Shown here: in pieces, positions 7,459-16,066 of the stretch | Position numbering within the stretch: position 1 is the first letter of the stretch | Layout of the letters: every line of letters starts with the position of its first letter | DNA from: Polyangia bacterium | GTDB lineage: Bacteria; Myxococcota_A; Polyangia; Polyangiales; Polyangiaceae | Length of the DNA: 35,322 nt | Assembly: GCA_030426145.1 (NCBI GenBank) | Contig: JAUHZF010000049.1 | Coordinates: forward strand, 1-35,322 | Direction: 5' to 3' | The notes under the pieces: generated by a model | What the model was told of the DNA's origin: nothing | The model's database searches: none | What the model saw: the letters and a program-made list of their open reading frames with translations, nothing else | Made by a program: the position numbers and the translations under genes

Positions 7459-8937
7459 TCAGGCTTCTTCTGCGCTAGCGAGCTTGACCCGCCAGGTCAC
7501 GCCATCCGACAGGTCGAGCACCTCGATCCCCATCTCGACCAGCTCGTCGCGGAGCGCGTCGGCGCGGGCCCAGTCTTTGTCGGCGCGGGCCTGGCTGCGG
7601 GCCTCGACCTTGGCCTCGACGTCGCTGCGCTCGAGGCCGAGCGCGCCGAGACGCTTGGCTTTCACCTCGTCGTGGAAGGCGGTCGTCGCCATGCCCATGA
7701 TGCCGAAGGCGTCGCGCACGAGCCGGAAGGCTTCGAGGGCGGGCGCCACCACCGGGCCGCCGCGCTTGCGGGCCTTCTTGTGGTTGGAGAAGCGGTTGAG
7801 CGCGCGCACGACCTCGAAGAGGAAACCCAGGCCTTGGGCGGTGTTGAAGTCGTGGTCCACGGCGGCGTAGAAGCGCTTCTGGAAGCCACGCCCGAGCTCC
7901 AGCACCTTCATCGCGTCGGCGCCGAGTTGTTTGGCCACGACCTCGGCCGGCTCTTCGCCTTCCATCGCCTCGGCCTTCTCCCGCGCTTCGTAGAGGCGAG
8001 ACAGCATGGAGAGGGCGTCGGGCAGGGCCGCATCGTCCCAGGGGAGAGGCGAGCGGTACTGGTTCTGGAGGTAGTAGAGCCGAATGGCCTCTGCGGGGAA
8101 GGCCTTCAGCGCGTCGCGTAGGTTGATGACGTTGCCGAGGCTCTTCCCCATCTTGAGCAGGCCGTTGTGCATCCAGTAGCGCGCGTAGGGTGCGTCGCCG
8201 TGGGAGCACTCGCTCTGCGCGATCTCGTTCTCGTGGTGGGGGAAGACGAGGTCGAGACCGCCGCCGTGGATGTCGATGGTCTCGCCCAGGCACTTCTCCG
8301 CCATGGCCGAGCACTCGATGTGCCATCCCGGACGCCCGGGGCCCCAGGGGCTCTCCCACTGTGGCTCACCCGGTTTGGCACCCTTCCAGAGCGCGAAGTC
8401 CGCGGGGGAGCGCTTGCCGGAGCCCTTGTCGGGGTTGCTGAACTGGTCGTCGACCTTGCGCGACGAGAGCTTGCCGTAGTCGTCGTCGCTGCCGACGTCG
8501 AACCACACCGAGCCATCGGCGGGGTAGGCGTGGCCGGTGTCGACCAGGCGCTGAATCATATCGACGATCTGGTCGATGGAGGTCGTCACCCGGGGCTCGT
8601 GGGTCGGGTGCTGCAGGCCGAGCTCGGCCACGTCCTCGTGGAAGGCGTCGATGAAGGACTGCGCGAGCTCGGCCGGATCTCGACCCTGCTCGGCGGCCCG
8701 GCTGATGATCTTGTCGTCCACGTCGGTGAAGTTGCGAACGAAGGTCACGTCCCAGCCGCGGTGGCGCAGGTAGCGAACGAAAGCGTCGAAGACCACCATC
8801 GCGCGGGCGTGCCCCACGTGGCAGTGGTCGTAGACGGTCATCCCGCACACGTAGAGACCGACCTTGCCTTCGGTCTGGGGTTCGAACGTCTCCACTTCGC
8901 GAGACAGCGTGTTGTAGATGCGGAAGGAGGCAGGCAT
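7459..8937 (-). CDS. cysS: Cysteinyl-tRNA synthetase
   Basis: This class Ia synthetase charges tRNA-Cys with cysteine using ATP, in the cytoplasm. The 492-residue length is within the usual family range. Visible family motifs are CGMTVYD, whose Cys is a zinc ligand; HVGHARAMVVFD as the HIGH signature; FVRNFTDVDDKII; WHIECSAM with a second zinc Cys; IHGGGLDLVFPHHENE with the His ligand; and KMGKSLGN as the KMSKS loop, with Gly in place of the first Ser. A helical anticodon-binding tail follows. ATG 8937 opens the standard N-terminal strand (FRIYNTLSR); upstream in-frame codons to 9012 carry no family sequence. It is divergent from the GpsA-like gene. Confidence 0.97.
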   Translation of the reverse strand: MPASFRIYNTLSREVETFEPQTEGKVGLYVCGMTVYDHCHVGHARAMVVFDAFVRYLRHRGWDVTFVRNFTDVDDKIISRAAEQGRDPAELAQSFIDAFHEDVAELGLQHPTHEPRVTTSIDQIVDMIQRLVDTGHAYPADGSVWFDVGSDDDYGKLSSRKVDDQFSNPDKGSGKRSPADFALWKGAKPGEPQWESPWGPGRPGWHIECSAMAEKCLGETIDIHGGGLDLVFPHHENEIAQSECSHGDAPYARYWMHNGLLKMGKSLGNVINLRDALKAFPAEAIRLYYLQNQYRSPLPWDDAALPDALSMLSRLYEAREKAEAMEGEEPAEVVAKQLGADAMKVLELGRGFQKRFYAAVDHDFNTAQGLGFLFEVVRALNRFSNHKKARKRGGPVVAPALEAFRLVRDAFGIMGMATTAFHDEVKAKRLGALGLERSDVEAKVEARSQARADKDWARADALRDELVEMGIEVLDLSDGVTWRVKLASAEEA

Positions 8938-9081
8938 GGGTCGTAGGTGCGCTCCGAGGAAAGTGCCTGAGCGCGGACAGGGAGGCATACCAACTCGCGC
9001 TGTCTCCACCAAGACTTAGCGCCCTCGAGAGGTTTCAGATTTTCGGTGAATCCCGAGGGGGCCTGAGTAGGCTGCCGGACC

Positions 9082-10101
9082 ATGGCGATCTTCACCGTGG
9101 TCGGAGCCGGGATGATGGGGAGCGCGCTATGCGTCCCGTTGGTCGATCGGGGGCACGAGGTGAGGCTGGTGGGCACCCACCTCGACGGGGACATCGTGAC
9201 CGCGCTTCAGGCCCGGAACCACCACCCCAAGCTACGCTACGACCTGCCCGAGGCCATCCAGGCCTTTCCGCACACGGCGCTGGCCGAGGCCATGGACGGG
9301 GCCGACATCTTGGCCCTGGGGGTGAGCTCGGCCGGGGTCGCCTGGGCGTGCGAGCAGTTGAAGCCCTTTGCGACGCGCCCGACCTTCATGATCACCAAGG
9401 GCCTCGTGGGCAAAGACGACGGGCTCCGCATCATCCCCGACGTGGTGGGGGAGGCGCTCGGCGGGCATCCGGCCGCGGTGGCCGGGCCATGCATCGCGGG
9501 GGAGCTCGCACGGCGCGTGCCCACGTGCGTGGTGATCACCGGTCGCGACGCCGCCGTCTGTCGCGACCTCGCGGCCGCGCTTCGCACACCTTACTACCAC
9601 GTGAGCACCTCCGAAGACGCGGTCGGCACCGAGGTCTGCGCCGCCCTCAAGAACGCCTTCGCCATGGGGGTGGCCTTTGGCGCGGGCATGCACGCCGCGA
9701 CGGGCGGCGAGCCGGGAAGCATCGCCATGCACAACGTCGAGTCGGCCGTCTTCGCGCAGGCGGTGGTGGAGATGCGTCGGGTCATCGAGCGCCTCGACGG
9801 AGACCCCCTCACCGCAGCCGGCCTCGCCGGCGCGGGCGACCTCGATGTGACCAACAACGGCGGTCGCACCGGCCGATTCGGTCGCTTCCTCGGGATGGGG
9901 CTCACGCGTGACGAGGCGATCGAGCGCATGGAGGGCGCGACCCTGGAGTGCCTGGAGATCTTGGCCGTCATGCGCACCGCGGTGAAGGCCTGGGGGGCCG
10001 AAGCCGAGCTTCCGCTGCTCGTCCACCTCATGGAAGTGGGGCTCGACGGAGCCCCGGTGGCGCTGCCGTTCGACCGCTTCTTCGGAGGATCGAAGGGGTG
10101 A
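9082..10101 (+). CDS. gpsA: GpsA-like NAD(P)-dependent glycerol-3-phosphate dehydrogenase, divergent
   Basis: The 339-residue protein starts with the dinucleotide-binding loop VVGAGMMGSAL. ITKGL, GPCIAGELA (usually GPSFA-E), the catalytic-Lys segment VCAALKNAFAMG and GAGDLDVTNN (usually GLGDL-LTC) follow in the family order. GGRTGRFG stands where SRN---G is normal. The family interconverts glycerol-3-phosphate and dihydroxyacetone phosphate for phospholipid synthesis. Substitutions in several signature blocks, together with tight coupling to a sugar kinase, leave open a different polyol-phosphate substrate. The product is probably cytosolic. Its stop overlaps the kinase start in GTGA. ATG 9082 directly precedes the Rossmann loop strand. 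Confidence 0.82.
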   Translation: MAIFTVVGAGMMGSALCVPLVDRGHEVRLVGTHLDGDIVTALQARNHHPKLRYDLPEAIQAFPHTALAEAMDGADILALGVSSAGVAWACEQLKPFATRPTFMITKGLVGKDDGLRIIPDVVGEALGGHPAAVAGPCIAGELARRVPTCVVITGRDAAVCRDLAAALRTPYYHVSTSEDAVGTEVCAALKNAFAMGVAFGAGMHAATGGEPGSIAMHNVESAVFAQAVVEMRRVIERLDGDPLTAAGLAGAGDLDVTNNGGRTGRFGRFLGMGLTRDEAIERMEGATLECLEILAVMRTAVKAWGAEAELPLLVHLMEVGLDGAPVALPFDRFFGGSKG

Positions 10102-11606
10102 GCGAGGTCGTCGTCGGCATCGACGCGAGCACCACCGCCTGCAAGGTCATCGCCTTCGACAGAGCAGGTCGCGCGCAGGCTGAAGGTCGCGCGCGCTACC
10201 CTCTGCATCGGGTTGGCTCCGACGGCTTCGAGCAGGATCCACGAGACTGGTGGCGCGCCCTCGGTGAAGCCTCTCGCGCGCTCGCTTTCACCCATGAGGT
10301 CGCGGCCGTCTGCGTGACCCACCAGCGCGAGACGGCGGTGCTCGTCGGCGCCGATGGCGAAGCCGTCGCGCCGGCCGTGGTGTGGATGGACAAGCGCTGC
10401 GCGGCCGACGTCGAGGCGTTCGGTGGCGACAGGGCGCGCATCGCTGCGGTGACCGGCAAACCCGTCTGCACCACGCCGTCGGCCTTCAAGCTCCGTGAGC
10501 GCCTTGCCGCAGAGCCCCCCGCGGGCGTCGCCGGGATGCGCGAGGTGCACGGCTACCTCGTTGAGCGCCTCGTCGGAGCCGCGGTCACCGCCACCGCGAG
10601 CGCTGGTCCGACCGGCCTCGTCGATCTGGTCGCCGGTGCCTGGCACGATGCCACCATCGCGGCCATCCTCGGCCCCGCGGCCCGAGGGTGGTCCTGGCCC
10701 GCGTTGCATCCACCGGGCGCTCGTCTCGGCGGTCTCACCCAGGCGGCGGCCGAACACCTCGGCCTCCCCGAAGGGACACCGGTCGTGGCGGGGGCAGGCG
10801 ATGGCCAGTGCGCCGGCCTCGGTGCAGGCATCGTTGCGCCCGGGCGCGCCTACCTCAATCTGGGGACGGCGGTGGTGAGCGGCGTGATCGCCACCGACTA
10901 CGTTCACGACGCGGGCTTTCGCACCATGCTCGCGCCCCATCCGGGCCACTACGTGGCCGAGACCGACCTGCAGGGCGGCACCTTCACCGTCACGTGGCTG
11001 GTGCAAACCCTGCTCGGGGGTGACGAGACCCGGCGTGCCGACCTCGAGCGAGAGGCCGCGAAGCTGCCGGCCGGCGCCGATGGTCTGCTCCTCGTGCCCT
11101 ACCTCGCGGGGGTCATGAACCCCTACTGGGACGACACCGCCACGGGGCTGCTCGCCGGCTTGCGAGGTGCCCATGGTCCGGCCCACCTCTACCGTGCGGT
11201 GCTCGAGGGGATCGCCCTCGAGCAGCGCTTCCACCTCGCGTCGGTGGTGGCCGCTACGGGGGTGCCTCTGGAGGAGGTGGTGGTGATGGGGGGCGGGAGC
11301 CGCAGCGACCTCTGGTGTCAGCTCGTGGCCGATGTGTTGCGCGTCCGTGTGCGTCGCGCGTCCACGCCGGATGCAACCGCGCTCGGCGCCGCGATGATCG
11401 GTGCCGTGGGGGCGGGGTGGTTCCCGGACGTAGCGACCGCCGCCGACGCCATGGGCGGAGATCTCGGTGCGACCTTCACGGCTCGTGAAGCCCAAGCGAG
11501 CTTCTTCGACCGGTTGTTCGACGAGGTCTACGCGGGCCTTTACGCTGCCGTCGCGCCCCGCATGCAGCGTCTGTGGCGCCTGCGACAGGAGAGGGTGGTG
11601 GGATGA
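10098..11606 (+). CDS. FGGY-family carbohydrate kinase (xylulokinase-like)
   Basis: The 502-residue product has the two actin-like ATPase lobes of the FGGY family. The N-terminal phosphate loop reads GIDASTTACKVIAFD, and THQRETAVLV follows in the first lobe. GAGDGQCAGLGAG contains the likely catalytic Asp, and NLGTAVVSG is the second phosphate loop. VVMGGGSRSDLWCQLVADVL forms the adenosine site, with ATALGAAMIGAVG after it. The reaction is ATP-dependent phosphorylation of a sugar or polyol; the substrate cannot be told. The start is GTG 10098, overlapping the preceding stop by four bases. An ATGA overlap joins it to the next gene. Confidence 0.88.
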   Translation: MSEVVVGIDASTTACKVIAFDRAGRAQAEGRARYPLHRVGSDGFEQDPRDWWRALGEASRALAFTHEVAAVCVTHQRETAVLVGADGEAVAPAVVWMDKRCAADVEAFGGDRARIAAVTGKPVCTTPSAFKLRERLAAEPPAGVAGMREVHGYLVERLVGAAVTATASAGPTGLVDLVAGAWHDATIAAILGPAARGWSWPALHPPGARLGGLTQAAAEHLGLPEGTPVVAGAGDGQCAGLGAGIVAPGRAYLNLGTAVVSGVIATDYVHDAGFRTMLAPHPGHYVAETDLQGGTFTVTWLVQTLLGGDETRRADLEREAAKLPAGADGLLLVPYLAGVMNPYWDDTATGLLAGLRGAHGPAHLYRAVLEGIALEQRFHLASVVAATGVPLEEVVVMGGGSRSDLWCQLVADVLRVRVRRASTPDATALGAAMIGAVGAGWFPDVATAADAMGGDLGATFTAREAQASFFDRLFDEVYAGLYAAVAPRMQRLWRLRQERVVG

Positions 11607-12988
11607 CGACGCTACGGTCACGGCGCGTTCTTTGGCCCGACGGTCGCATCGCGCCCGGCGACTTGCAGATCGAGGGCACCACCATCGGCGCCCTCGAACC
11701 GCCGGGAAATGAGCCCGCCGACGTCGACTACGGAGAGCGCTTCATCACCCCGGCCCTCGTCGACGTGCACACGCACCTCGCGCTCATCGCCCTGCGCGGC
11801 TGGGACCAGGAAGCGGCGAGCGCTGGCAACGTGGTCGAAGACCTCTTCTTCGGATTCGAGTCGCGCCTCACCGCCGAAGACGTACGCGCGCTGGTCCGGA
11901 TCGGCGCCTACGAGTGTCTGCTGCAGGGGGTTGGGCTCGTGTGGGACCATTACTACGAAGCAGAGGCCGTCGCGGCCGGACTGCGTGACGTGGGCCTCAC
12001 GGGGGTGGTGGCACCGACGCTGCAGGACCTCGCGGGCCCCGGTCGCGATGGCGCCGACGCCGCTCTCGAGGCCACGGTGCGGCTGACCGATGCCACCTGG
12101 GCTACGGATGGGATCTTCGCCGCCGTGGGACCGCACGCGACCGACACCGTCTCGGCCGAGCTGTTCGCGCGCGCGGTCGCGGTCGCGCAGGCCCACGACC
12201 TCCCGCTGCATCTGCATCTTTCGCAGTCGCCCGAAGAGCGCGAACGGATCGCGGTGCGCGAGGGGGTGACCCCCGTGGCGTGGCTCGACCGGATCGGCGT
12301 GCTCGGCGCGGCGCCTTTGGCCCTCGCTCACGCGATCTTCGTGCCCGAGGCCGACCTGCGACGCTTGGCCGAGGTCGACGCGACGCTCATTTACTGCCCC
12401 TACGCGGCCTATCAGTTCGGCTTCCCCGCGGCGCCCGAGGCCTGGGAAACCGCGGGCGTGGCCTGGGCCCTCGCGACCGACGCCCCTTGCTCGAATGACA
12501 CCATCAACCTCCAACTCGAGCTGCGCGCGTTGCTCGCCAACCGTGGCCTGCCGGCTACGTCTGGGGTGGGCTTCTCGCGCTACCTCGCCACGGGAGCCGC
12601 AACCGACGCCGAGGCCGCCTGGGCCGAGCGACAAGCCCGCCACCAGGCTCAGCGCTCGCTCGTCGCACCGGCGGCGGCGTGGTCGAGGGTGTGGTCGATC
12701 CCAGGCCGGGTGCACCCCGGTCTACGCGCCGGCACCCTCGCCCCGGGAGCGCTCGCCAACGTGGCGGTGTGGGACCTCGAGCATCCCGCCCTCTGGCCGG
12801 CGCACGAACCGCTGCGCACCATGGTCAGCGCCGACGCCACCAAGGGCCTGTACGCCATGTGGACGGCCGGACGACGCCGCGGCGTCGATGGAGCGCTCGC
12901 GCAGAGCCTCGTCGACTCCGATGACTACCGCGAGGCAAAGCGCGAAGCCGCCGATCGCCTCGAGCGCCTCGTCGCGCCCCTGCGCTGA
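11603..12988 (+). CDS. Amidohydrolase, SsnA/MtaD/TrzN-like deaminase or hydrolase
   Basis: The 461-residue protein has the cytosolic amidohydrolase arrangement. A small beta-sandwich with strand DVDYGERFITPALVDVHTHL contributes His56 and His58 as metal ligands. LHLHLSQSPEE (His203, His205), LALAHAIF with another His, and ATDAPCSND with Asp293 follow in order on the TIM barrel. This pattern is that of the single-metal subtype that deaminates or dechlorinates N-heterocycles. The substrate is unknown. The gene overlaps the FGGY kinase by four bases (ATGA), so all three genes form one translationally coupled operon. ATG 11603 is the start with this overlap; an upstream in-frame ATG lies inside the kinase gene. 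Confidence 0.85.
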   Translation: MTTLRSRRVLWPDGRIAPGDLQIEGTTIGALEPPGNEPADVDYGERFITPALVDVHTHLALIALRGWDQEAASAGNVVEDLFFGFESRLTAEDVRALVRIGAYECLLQGVGLVWDHYYEAEAVAAGLRDVGLTGVVAPTLQDLAGPGRDGADAALEATVRLTDATWATDGIFAAVGPHATDTVSAELFARAVAVAQAHDLPLHLHLSQSPEERERIAVREGVTPVAWLDRIGVLGAAPLALAHAIFVPEADLRRLAEVDATLIYCPYAAYQFGFPAAPEAWETAGVAWALATDAPCSNDTINLQLELRALLANRGLPATSGVGFSRYLATGAATDAEAAWAERQARHQAQRSLVAPAAAWSRVWSIPGRVHPGLRAGTLAPGALANVAVWDLEHPALWPAHEPLRTMVSADATKGLYAMWTAGRRRGVDGALAQSLVDSDDYREAKREAADRLERLVAPLR

Positions 12989-13049
12989 CGGGCTCTCCAT
13001 GCGGATGGTACGGCGGACGGTACGGTGCCGATCGCGAGGGCGGGCTGCC

Positions 13050-13778
13050 TCAGGCCTCGGCGGCGAGCTGCTCGGGCGTGCGACCGAAGCGGCGCTGGCG
13101 TCGACCGTAGGCCGAAATCGCCTTGTCGAGGATCTCCTCGGTGAACTCGGGCCACATCGTGTGGCTGAAGTAGAGCTCGCTCATGGCGCTCTCGAAGAGC
13201 AGGAAGTCGCTGAGGCGCTTCTCGCCGCCGGTGCGGATGATGAGGTCGGGATCCGGCAGCTCACTGGTCGTCATGAAGCTGCGGATCGAGTCCTCGTCGA
13301 TCTCTTCGGGCAGGAGCAGCCCGGCCTGGGCGTGTGCCGCGATGGCGCGCACGGCCCCTACGAGGTCGTTTCGGCAGCCGTAGCCAAGGGCCAGGGTGAG
13401 GGTCATGGATCTGCAGGCCTCGGTGGCCTCGAGGGTGCCCTCGATGCGGTGCCGCGTGGGCGTGGGCAGCTCTTCGAGGTCGCCGATGACGCGCATGCGG
13501 ATGTTGCGCTCGACCAGCTCGTCGCGGTTGGTCTCGGCGAACTCACCGCAGAGGCGCATGAGCATCGTCACCTCCTCGTCGGGGCGACGCCAGTTGGAGT
13601 AGCTGAAGGCGTAGAGCGTGAGGTGAGGAACCCGCCGCTCGTGACACGCCCGATAGGCGTGCTCGGCGACCTTGACCCCGCGCTCGTGGCCGGCGCCCCG
13701 CGGCAGGTCCTGGGAGCGGGCCCAGCGGCCGTTGCCGTCCATGATGATGGCGATGTGCTGTGGCAGGCGGTCGGTCAT
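13050..13778 (-). CDS. uppS: Undecaprenyl diphosphate synthase (isoprenyl transferase)
   Basis: This cis-prenyltransferase adds isopentenyl units to farnesyl diphosphate to make the C55 carrier lipid for peptidoglycan and other envelope polymers. The 242-residue length is standard. IAIIMDGNGRWA carries the catalytic Asp14; GHERGVKVAE carries the conserved His. LTLYAFSYSNWRRP has Ser in place of the usual Glu of SSENW but keeps Asn-Trp and Arg. PDPDLIIRTGGEKRLSDFLL and SELYF give the Arg and Glu pocket residues. ATG 13778 lies a few residues before the first strand. It is convergent with the amidohydrolase gene (61 bases). A hairpin lies in the upstream leader. Confidence 0.95.
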   Translation of the reverse strand: MTDRLPQHIAIIMDGNGRWARSQDLPRGAGHERGVKVAEHAYRACHERRVPHLTLYAFSYSNWRRPDEEVTMLMRLCGEFAETNRDELVERNIRMRVIGDLEELPTPTRHRIEGTLEATEACRSMTLTLALGYGCRNDLVGAVRAIAAHAQAGLLLPEEIDEDSIRSFMTTSELPDPDLIIRTGGEKRLSDFLLFESAMSELYFSHTMWPEFTEEILDKAISAYGRRQRRFGRTPEQLAAEA

Positions 13779-13796
13779 CGTAAGCTCCCAGGTACT

Positions 13797-13820
13797 GCTG
13801 AAACCCTAACGGGTTTCGGC
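13797..13820. promoter_or_regulatory. Hairpin in the upstream leader of uppS
   Basis: GCTGAAACCC and GGGTTTCGGC pair over ten positions, including one T-G pair, around the loop TAAC. It sits 18 bases upstream of the uppS start. It could be a leader stem or an upstream terminator; no T tract adjoins it. A 6-bp stem (AAATCT/AGATTT, 13844-13861) and a 5-bp GCGCG/CGCGC pair (13868-13884) follow in the same AT-richer stretch. Confidence 0.4.
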
Positions 13821-13904
13821 TTTCGTCGAAGGTGGTTCGCGCAAAATCTCTGTGAAGATTTGGTGGAGCGCGCAATTTTCGCGCCCATCGACCCGGGCTG
13901 AGTA

Positions 13905-13936
13905 CCACATACGGGCCGGAAATACCCGTTCTGTGG
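13905..13936 (-). terminator. Possible terminator hairpin just after the histidine kinase gene
   Basis: CCACA (13905-13909) and ACGGG (13911-13915) pair with CCCGT (13925-13929) and TGTGG (13932-13936), separated by small bulges and a 9-base loop. On the minus strand this lies five bases after the kinase stop. It lacks a U run, so it is a weak candidate for intrinsic termination. Confidence 0.4.
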
Positions 13937-13940
13937 TGCT

Positions 13941-15323
13941 TCAGGCGGCCGGGAAGGCGAGTCGGAAGGCGACGCGCGGTGGTCCTGGCTCAACACACGT
14001 GACGTGACCGCCGTGTGCTTCGGCCACTGCGCGCACGATGGCGAGGCCGAGGCCGGTGCCTCCGCGGTCGGCCCGCGTGGTGACGAAACGTCGGAAGAGT
14101 CGGCCCCGTACGCCGCGGTGGATTCCGCCTTCGTTGGTCACGGTGCACCACACCTCATTGGCTCTTCGGCGGACCACGACCTGAACCGGGCCCTCCGAAC
14201 CGTGGATGCGGGCGTTGTCGATGAGATTCGCGATGGCGCGCGTGAGCCACATGCCGTCGCCCCGCACGCTGACCGCCCCGTCGATGCTGAGGGTGACCGT
14301 GGCGCCTGCGGCCCGGGCCTCGTCGGCAGCCTCGGTGGCACGACGTCCGAGGTCGATGGCGCTCGCCCCATCGACGCCGCGGGCCTCGAGCCGCGCGAGG
14401 CTGAGCAGATCGTCGAGCAGCTTCTGGATCCGTTGCGTGCTCTCCAGAATGCGACCCACGAAGCGTCGACCCTCTTCGGGCTCGTCGATGGCGCCGTCCT
14501 CGAGGACTTCGGCGCTCGCGCGAATGGCGGCGACCGGGTTCTTCAGCTCGTGGGACAGGTCGGCGGCGAAGGTCTCCACGAAGGGGCGGCCTTGCAGCTC
14601 GCGGCGCATCGAGTCGATGGCGCGGCGCAACCTGGCCACCTCGCGTCCGTGGCCGATGGGCGCCGGGGCGCGGTGGTCGCCCCCACTCACACGTTCGGCG
14701 TAGCCGGTGAGCGCTTCGATGGGCTGGGCGATGGTGCGGCCAATGATGGCTGCGGCCCCGGCGGCGACGGCTCCGAGGAGCAGGCTGATGAAGAAGACGG
14801 CGGGGGCGAAGTCGGCCAGCGCGTTTTGGATGAGGAGGGTGGGCTTCACCACGCGCGCGCTTCCCACCGTGGCGCCGTGGGCCATGATGGGCACCGTGAC
14901 CGATACGACCCCGGCTTCGTCCGGTTCGTGGCCCGACTGGAACACGGCTTTGCCCTGCGCATCGAAGAGGGCGTAGTCGAGCGCGCGTTCGGCTTCGCCC
15001 CGCTGTCCGCGCGAGAGGCGGGCGGCTACCGTGGCGAGGGAGTCGCCGCGCTCCTCCATCTCGGTGCCGACGATGGCCGCAATGGCTCGGGCTTCGCCGC
15101 GTGCTGCCTCCTCTCCGACGAGGTCGGCGCGCGCCTTGACGCGATCGAGCACCATGAGGCCCAGACCGACCGCGAAAGCGCCGACGATGGCAGCGAGCGC
15201 GAGGAAGACCTGCATGCGGATGCTGAGCCCCGCCTTGCGGGCGCGCACCAGGCGCGTGGCGATGAAGGTGACGAAGAGGATGAGGCCAGCCGCGCTGGCC
15301 CCGAGGACCACCACGCTGAGCAT
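13941..15323 (-). CDS. Sensor histidine kinase (CreC-like layout)
   Basis: The 460-residue protein has two membrane segments, at about 3-22 and 36-57, an extracytoplasmic region, and another hydrophobic segment near 174-195. A HAMP-like stretch (RTIAQPIEALTGYAERVS) follows. The H box is FAADLSHELKNPVAAI with phosphoacceptor His258. The N box reads NLIDNARIH and the G2 box GGTGLGLAIVRAVAEAHGG. The G1 region reads VTNEGGIHRG, lacking the usual DxGxG, so ATP-lid geometry may differ. It should phosphorylate the regulator encoded immediately upstream. ATG 15323 follows the regulator stop by one base, so translation is coupled. Confidence 0.93.
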   Translation of the reverse strand: MLSVVVLGASAAGLILFVTFIATRLVRARKAGLSIRMQVFLALAAIVGAFAVGLGLMVLDRVKARADLVGEEAARGEARAIAAIVGTEMEERGDSLATVAARLSRGQRGEAERALDYALFDAQGKAVFQSGHEPDEAGVVSVTVPIMAHGATVGSARVVKPTLLIQNALADFAPAVFFISLLLGAVAAGAAAIIGRTIAQPIEALTGYAERVSGGDHRAPAPIGHGREVARLRRAIDSMRRELQGRPFVETFAADLSHELKNPVAAIRASAEVLEDGAIDEPEEGRRFVGRILESTQRIQKLLDDLLSLARLEARGVDGASAIDLGRRATEAADEARAAGATVTLSIDGAVSVRGDGMWLTRAIANLIDNARIHGSEGPVQVVVRRRANEVWCTVTNEGGIHRGVRGRLFRRFVTTRADRGGTGLGLAIVRAVAEAHGGHVTCVEPGPPRVAFRLAFPAA

Positions 15324-15324
15324 G

Positions 15325-16014
15325 TCAGTCCTCCGCGCGCTCCCGTAGGCGGTAACCCACGCCCCGCACGGTCTCGATCCACTGCGGGTCTCCGCCCGCC
15401 GTGCCGAGCTTTCGTCGCAGTGCCTTCACATGTGAGTCGACGGTGCGGTCGGTGATGGCGAAGTTGTCGCCCCAGATCTTCTCGATGAGCTGCGCCCTGG
15501 AGTAGACCCGGCCCGGCGCGGCCAAGAGGTGCTGAAGGAGGTCGAACTCGACCTTGGTCAGCTCGAGCTCCTGATCGCGCACGCTCGCCCGTCGGCGCTC
15601 GCCATCACACACGAGCGGGAGTCCCGGTCCCGCGGGCTCGGAGGCGGGGGCGCTCTTGAGCGTGCGTCGCAGCACGGCGCGCACGCGCGCGACGACTTCG
15701 CGTGGTGAGAAGGGCTTGGTCACGTAGTCGTCGGCGCCGGTCTCGAGACCGGCCACGCGGTCGGCTTCTTGGTCACGGCTCGACAGGATGATGATGGCGG
15801 GCGGGCGCTCGCGTCGCCGGAGCTCGGCCAGCAGCTCGAAGCCACTGCCGTCGGGCAGCATCAGGTCGAGGATGACGAGGTCTTGGTCGTCGGCTCGTTC
15901 ACGCGCGTCGGCGAGGCTCGCGGCGGCTTCCACGTCGTGCCCTTCTCGACGAAGGGAGTAGGCCAGCGATTCCGAGATCGCCGGCTCGTCTTCGACCACG
16001 AGCACCGTCGCCAT
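15325..16014 (-). CDS. OmpR/CreB-family response regulator
   Basis: The 229-residue product has a receiver domain (about 1-120) with acidic residues at VVEDE, phosphoacceptor Asp50 in VILDLMLPDG, Ser/Thr in ILSSRD, and Lys in YVTKPFSP. A short linker leads to an OmpR/PhoB winged-helix domain: LELTKVEFDLLQHLL, VYSRAQLIEKIWG, TVDSHVKALRRKLG, WIETVRGVGYRL. It should bind DNA and control transcription once phosphorylated by the partner kinase, whose gene begins one base after this stop. Target genes are not evident. ATG 16014 begins directly before the first strand, as expected. Confidence 0.95.
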   Translation of the reverse strand: MATVLVVEDEPAISESLAYSLRREGHDVEAAASLADARERADDQDLVILDLMLPDGSGFELLAELRRRERPPAIIILSSRDQEADRVAGLETGADDYVTKPFSPREVVARVRAVLRRTLKSAPASEPAGPGLPLVCDGERRRASVRDQELELTKVEFDLLQHLLAAPGRVYSRAQLIEKIWGDNFAITDRTVDSHVKALRRKLGTAGGDPQWIETVRGVGYRLRERAED

Positions 16015-16066
16015 GGGGCTTTCTTACATCGTGCAGGCCGACGGTCGACGCAAAAGCACGTCTGAT

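Noticed and set aside
9594..11621. Long minus-strand open frame opposite the GpsA-like and kinase genes
   Set aside because: Its sequence is His/Arg/Gly-rich without motifs, and it is antisense to three genes with clear family motifs. It reflects third-position GC bias.
12999..13025. GGTACGG direct repeat between amidohydrolase and uppS
   Set aside because: Two copies of a seven-base word in GC-rich DNA; not convincing.
12495..13901. Plus-strand open frame across the amidohydrolase end and uppS
   Set aside because: No motif, low-complexity Arg/Ser text, and antisense to uppS, which has every family signature.
14004..15455. Plus-strand open frame opposite the histidine kinase
   Set aside because: Antisense to a sound histidine kinase; composition typical of a GC-rich shadow frame.
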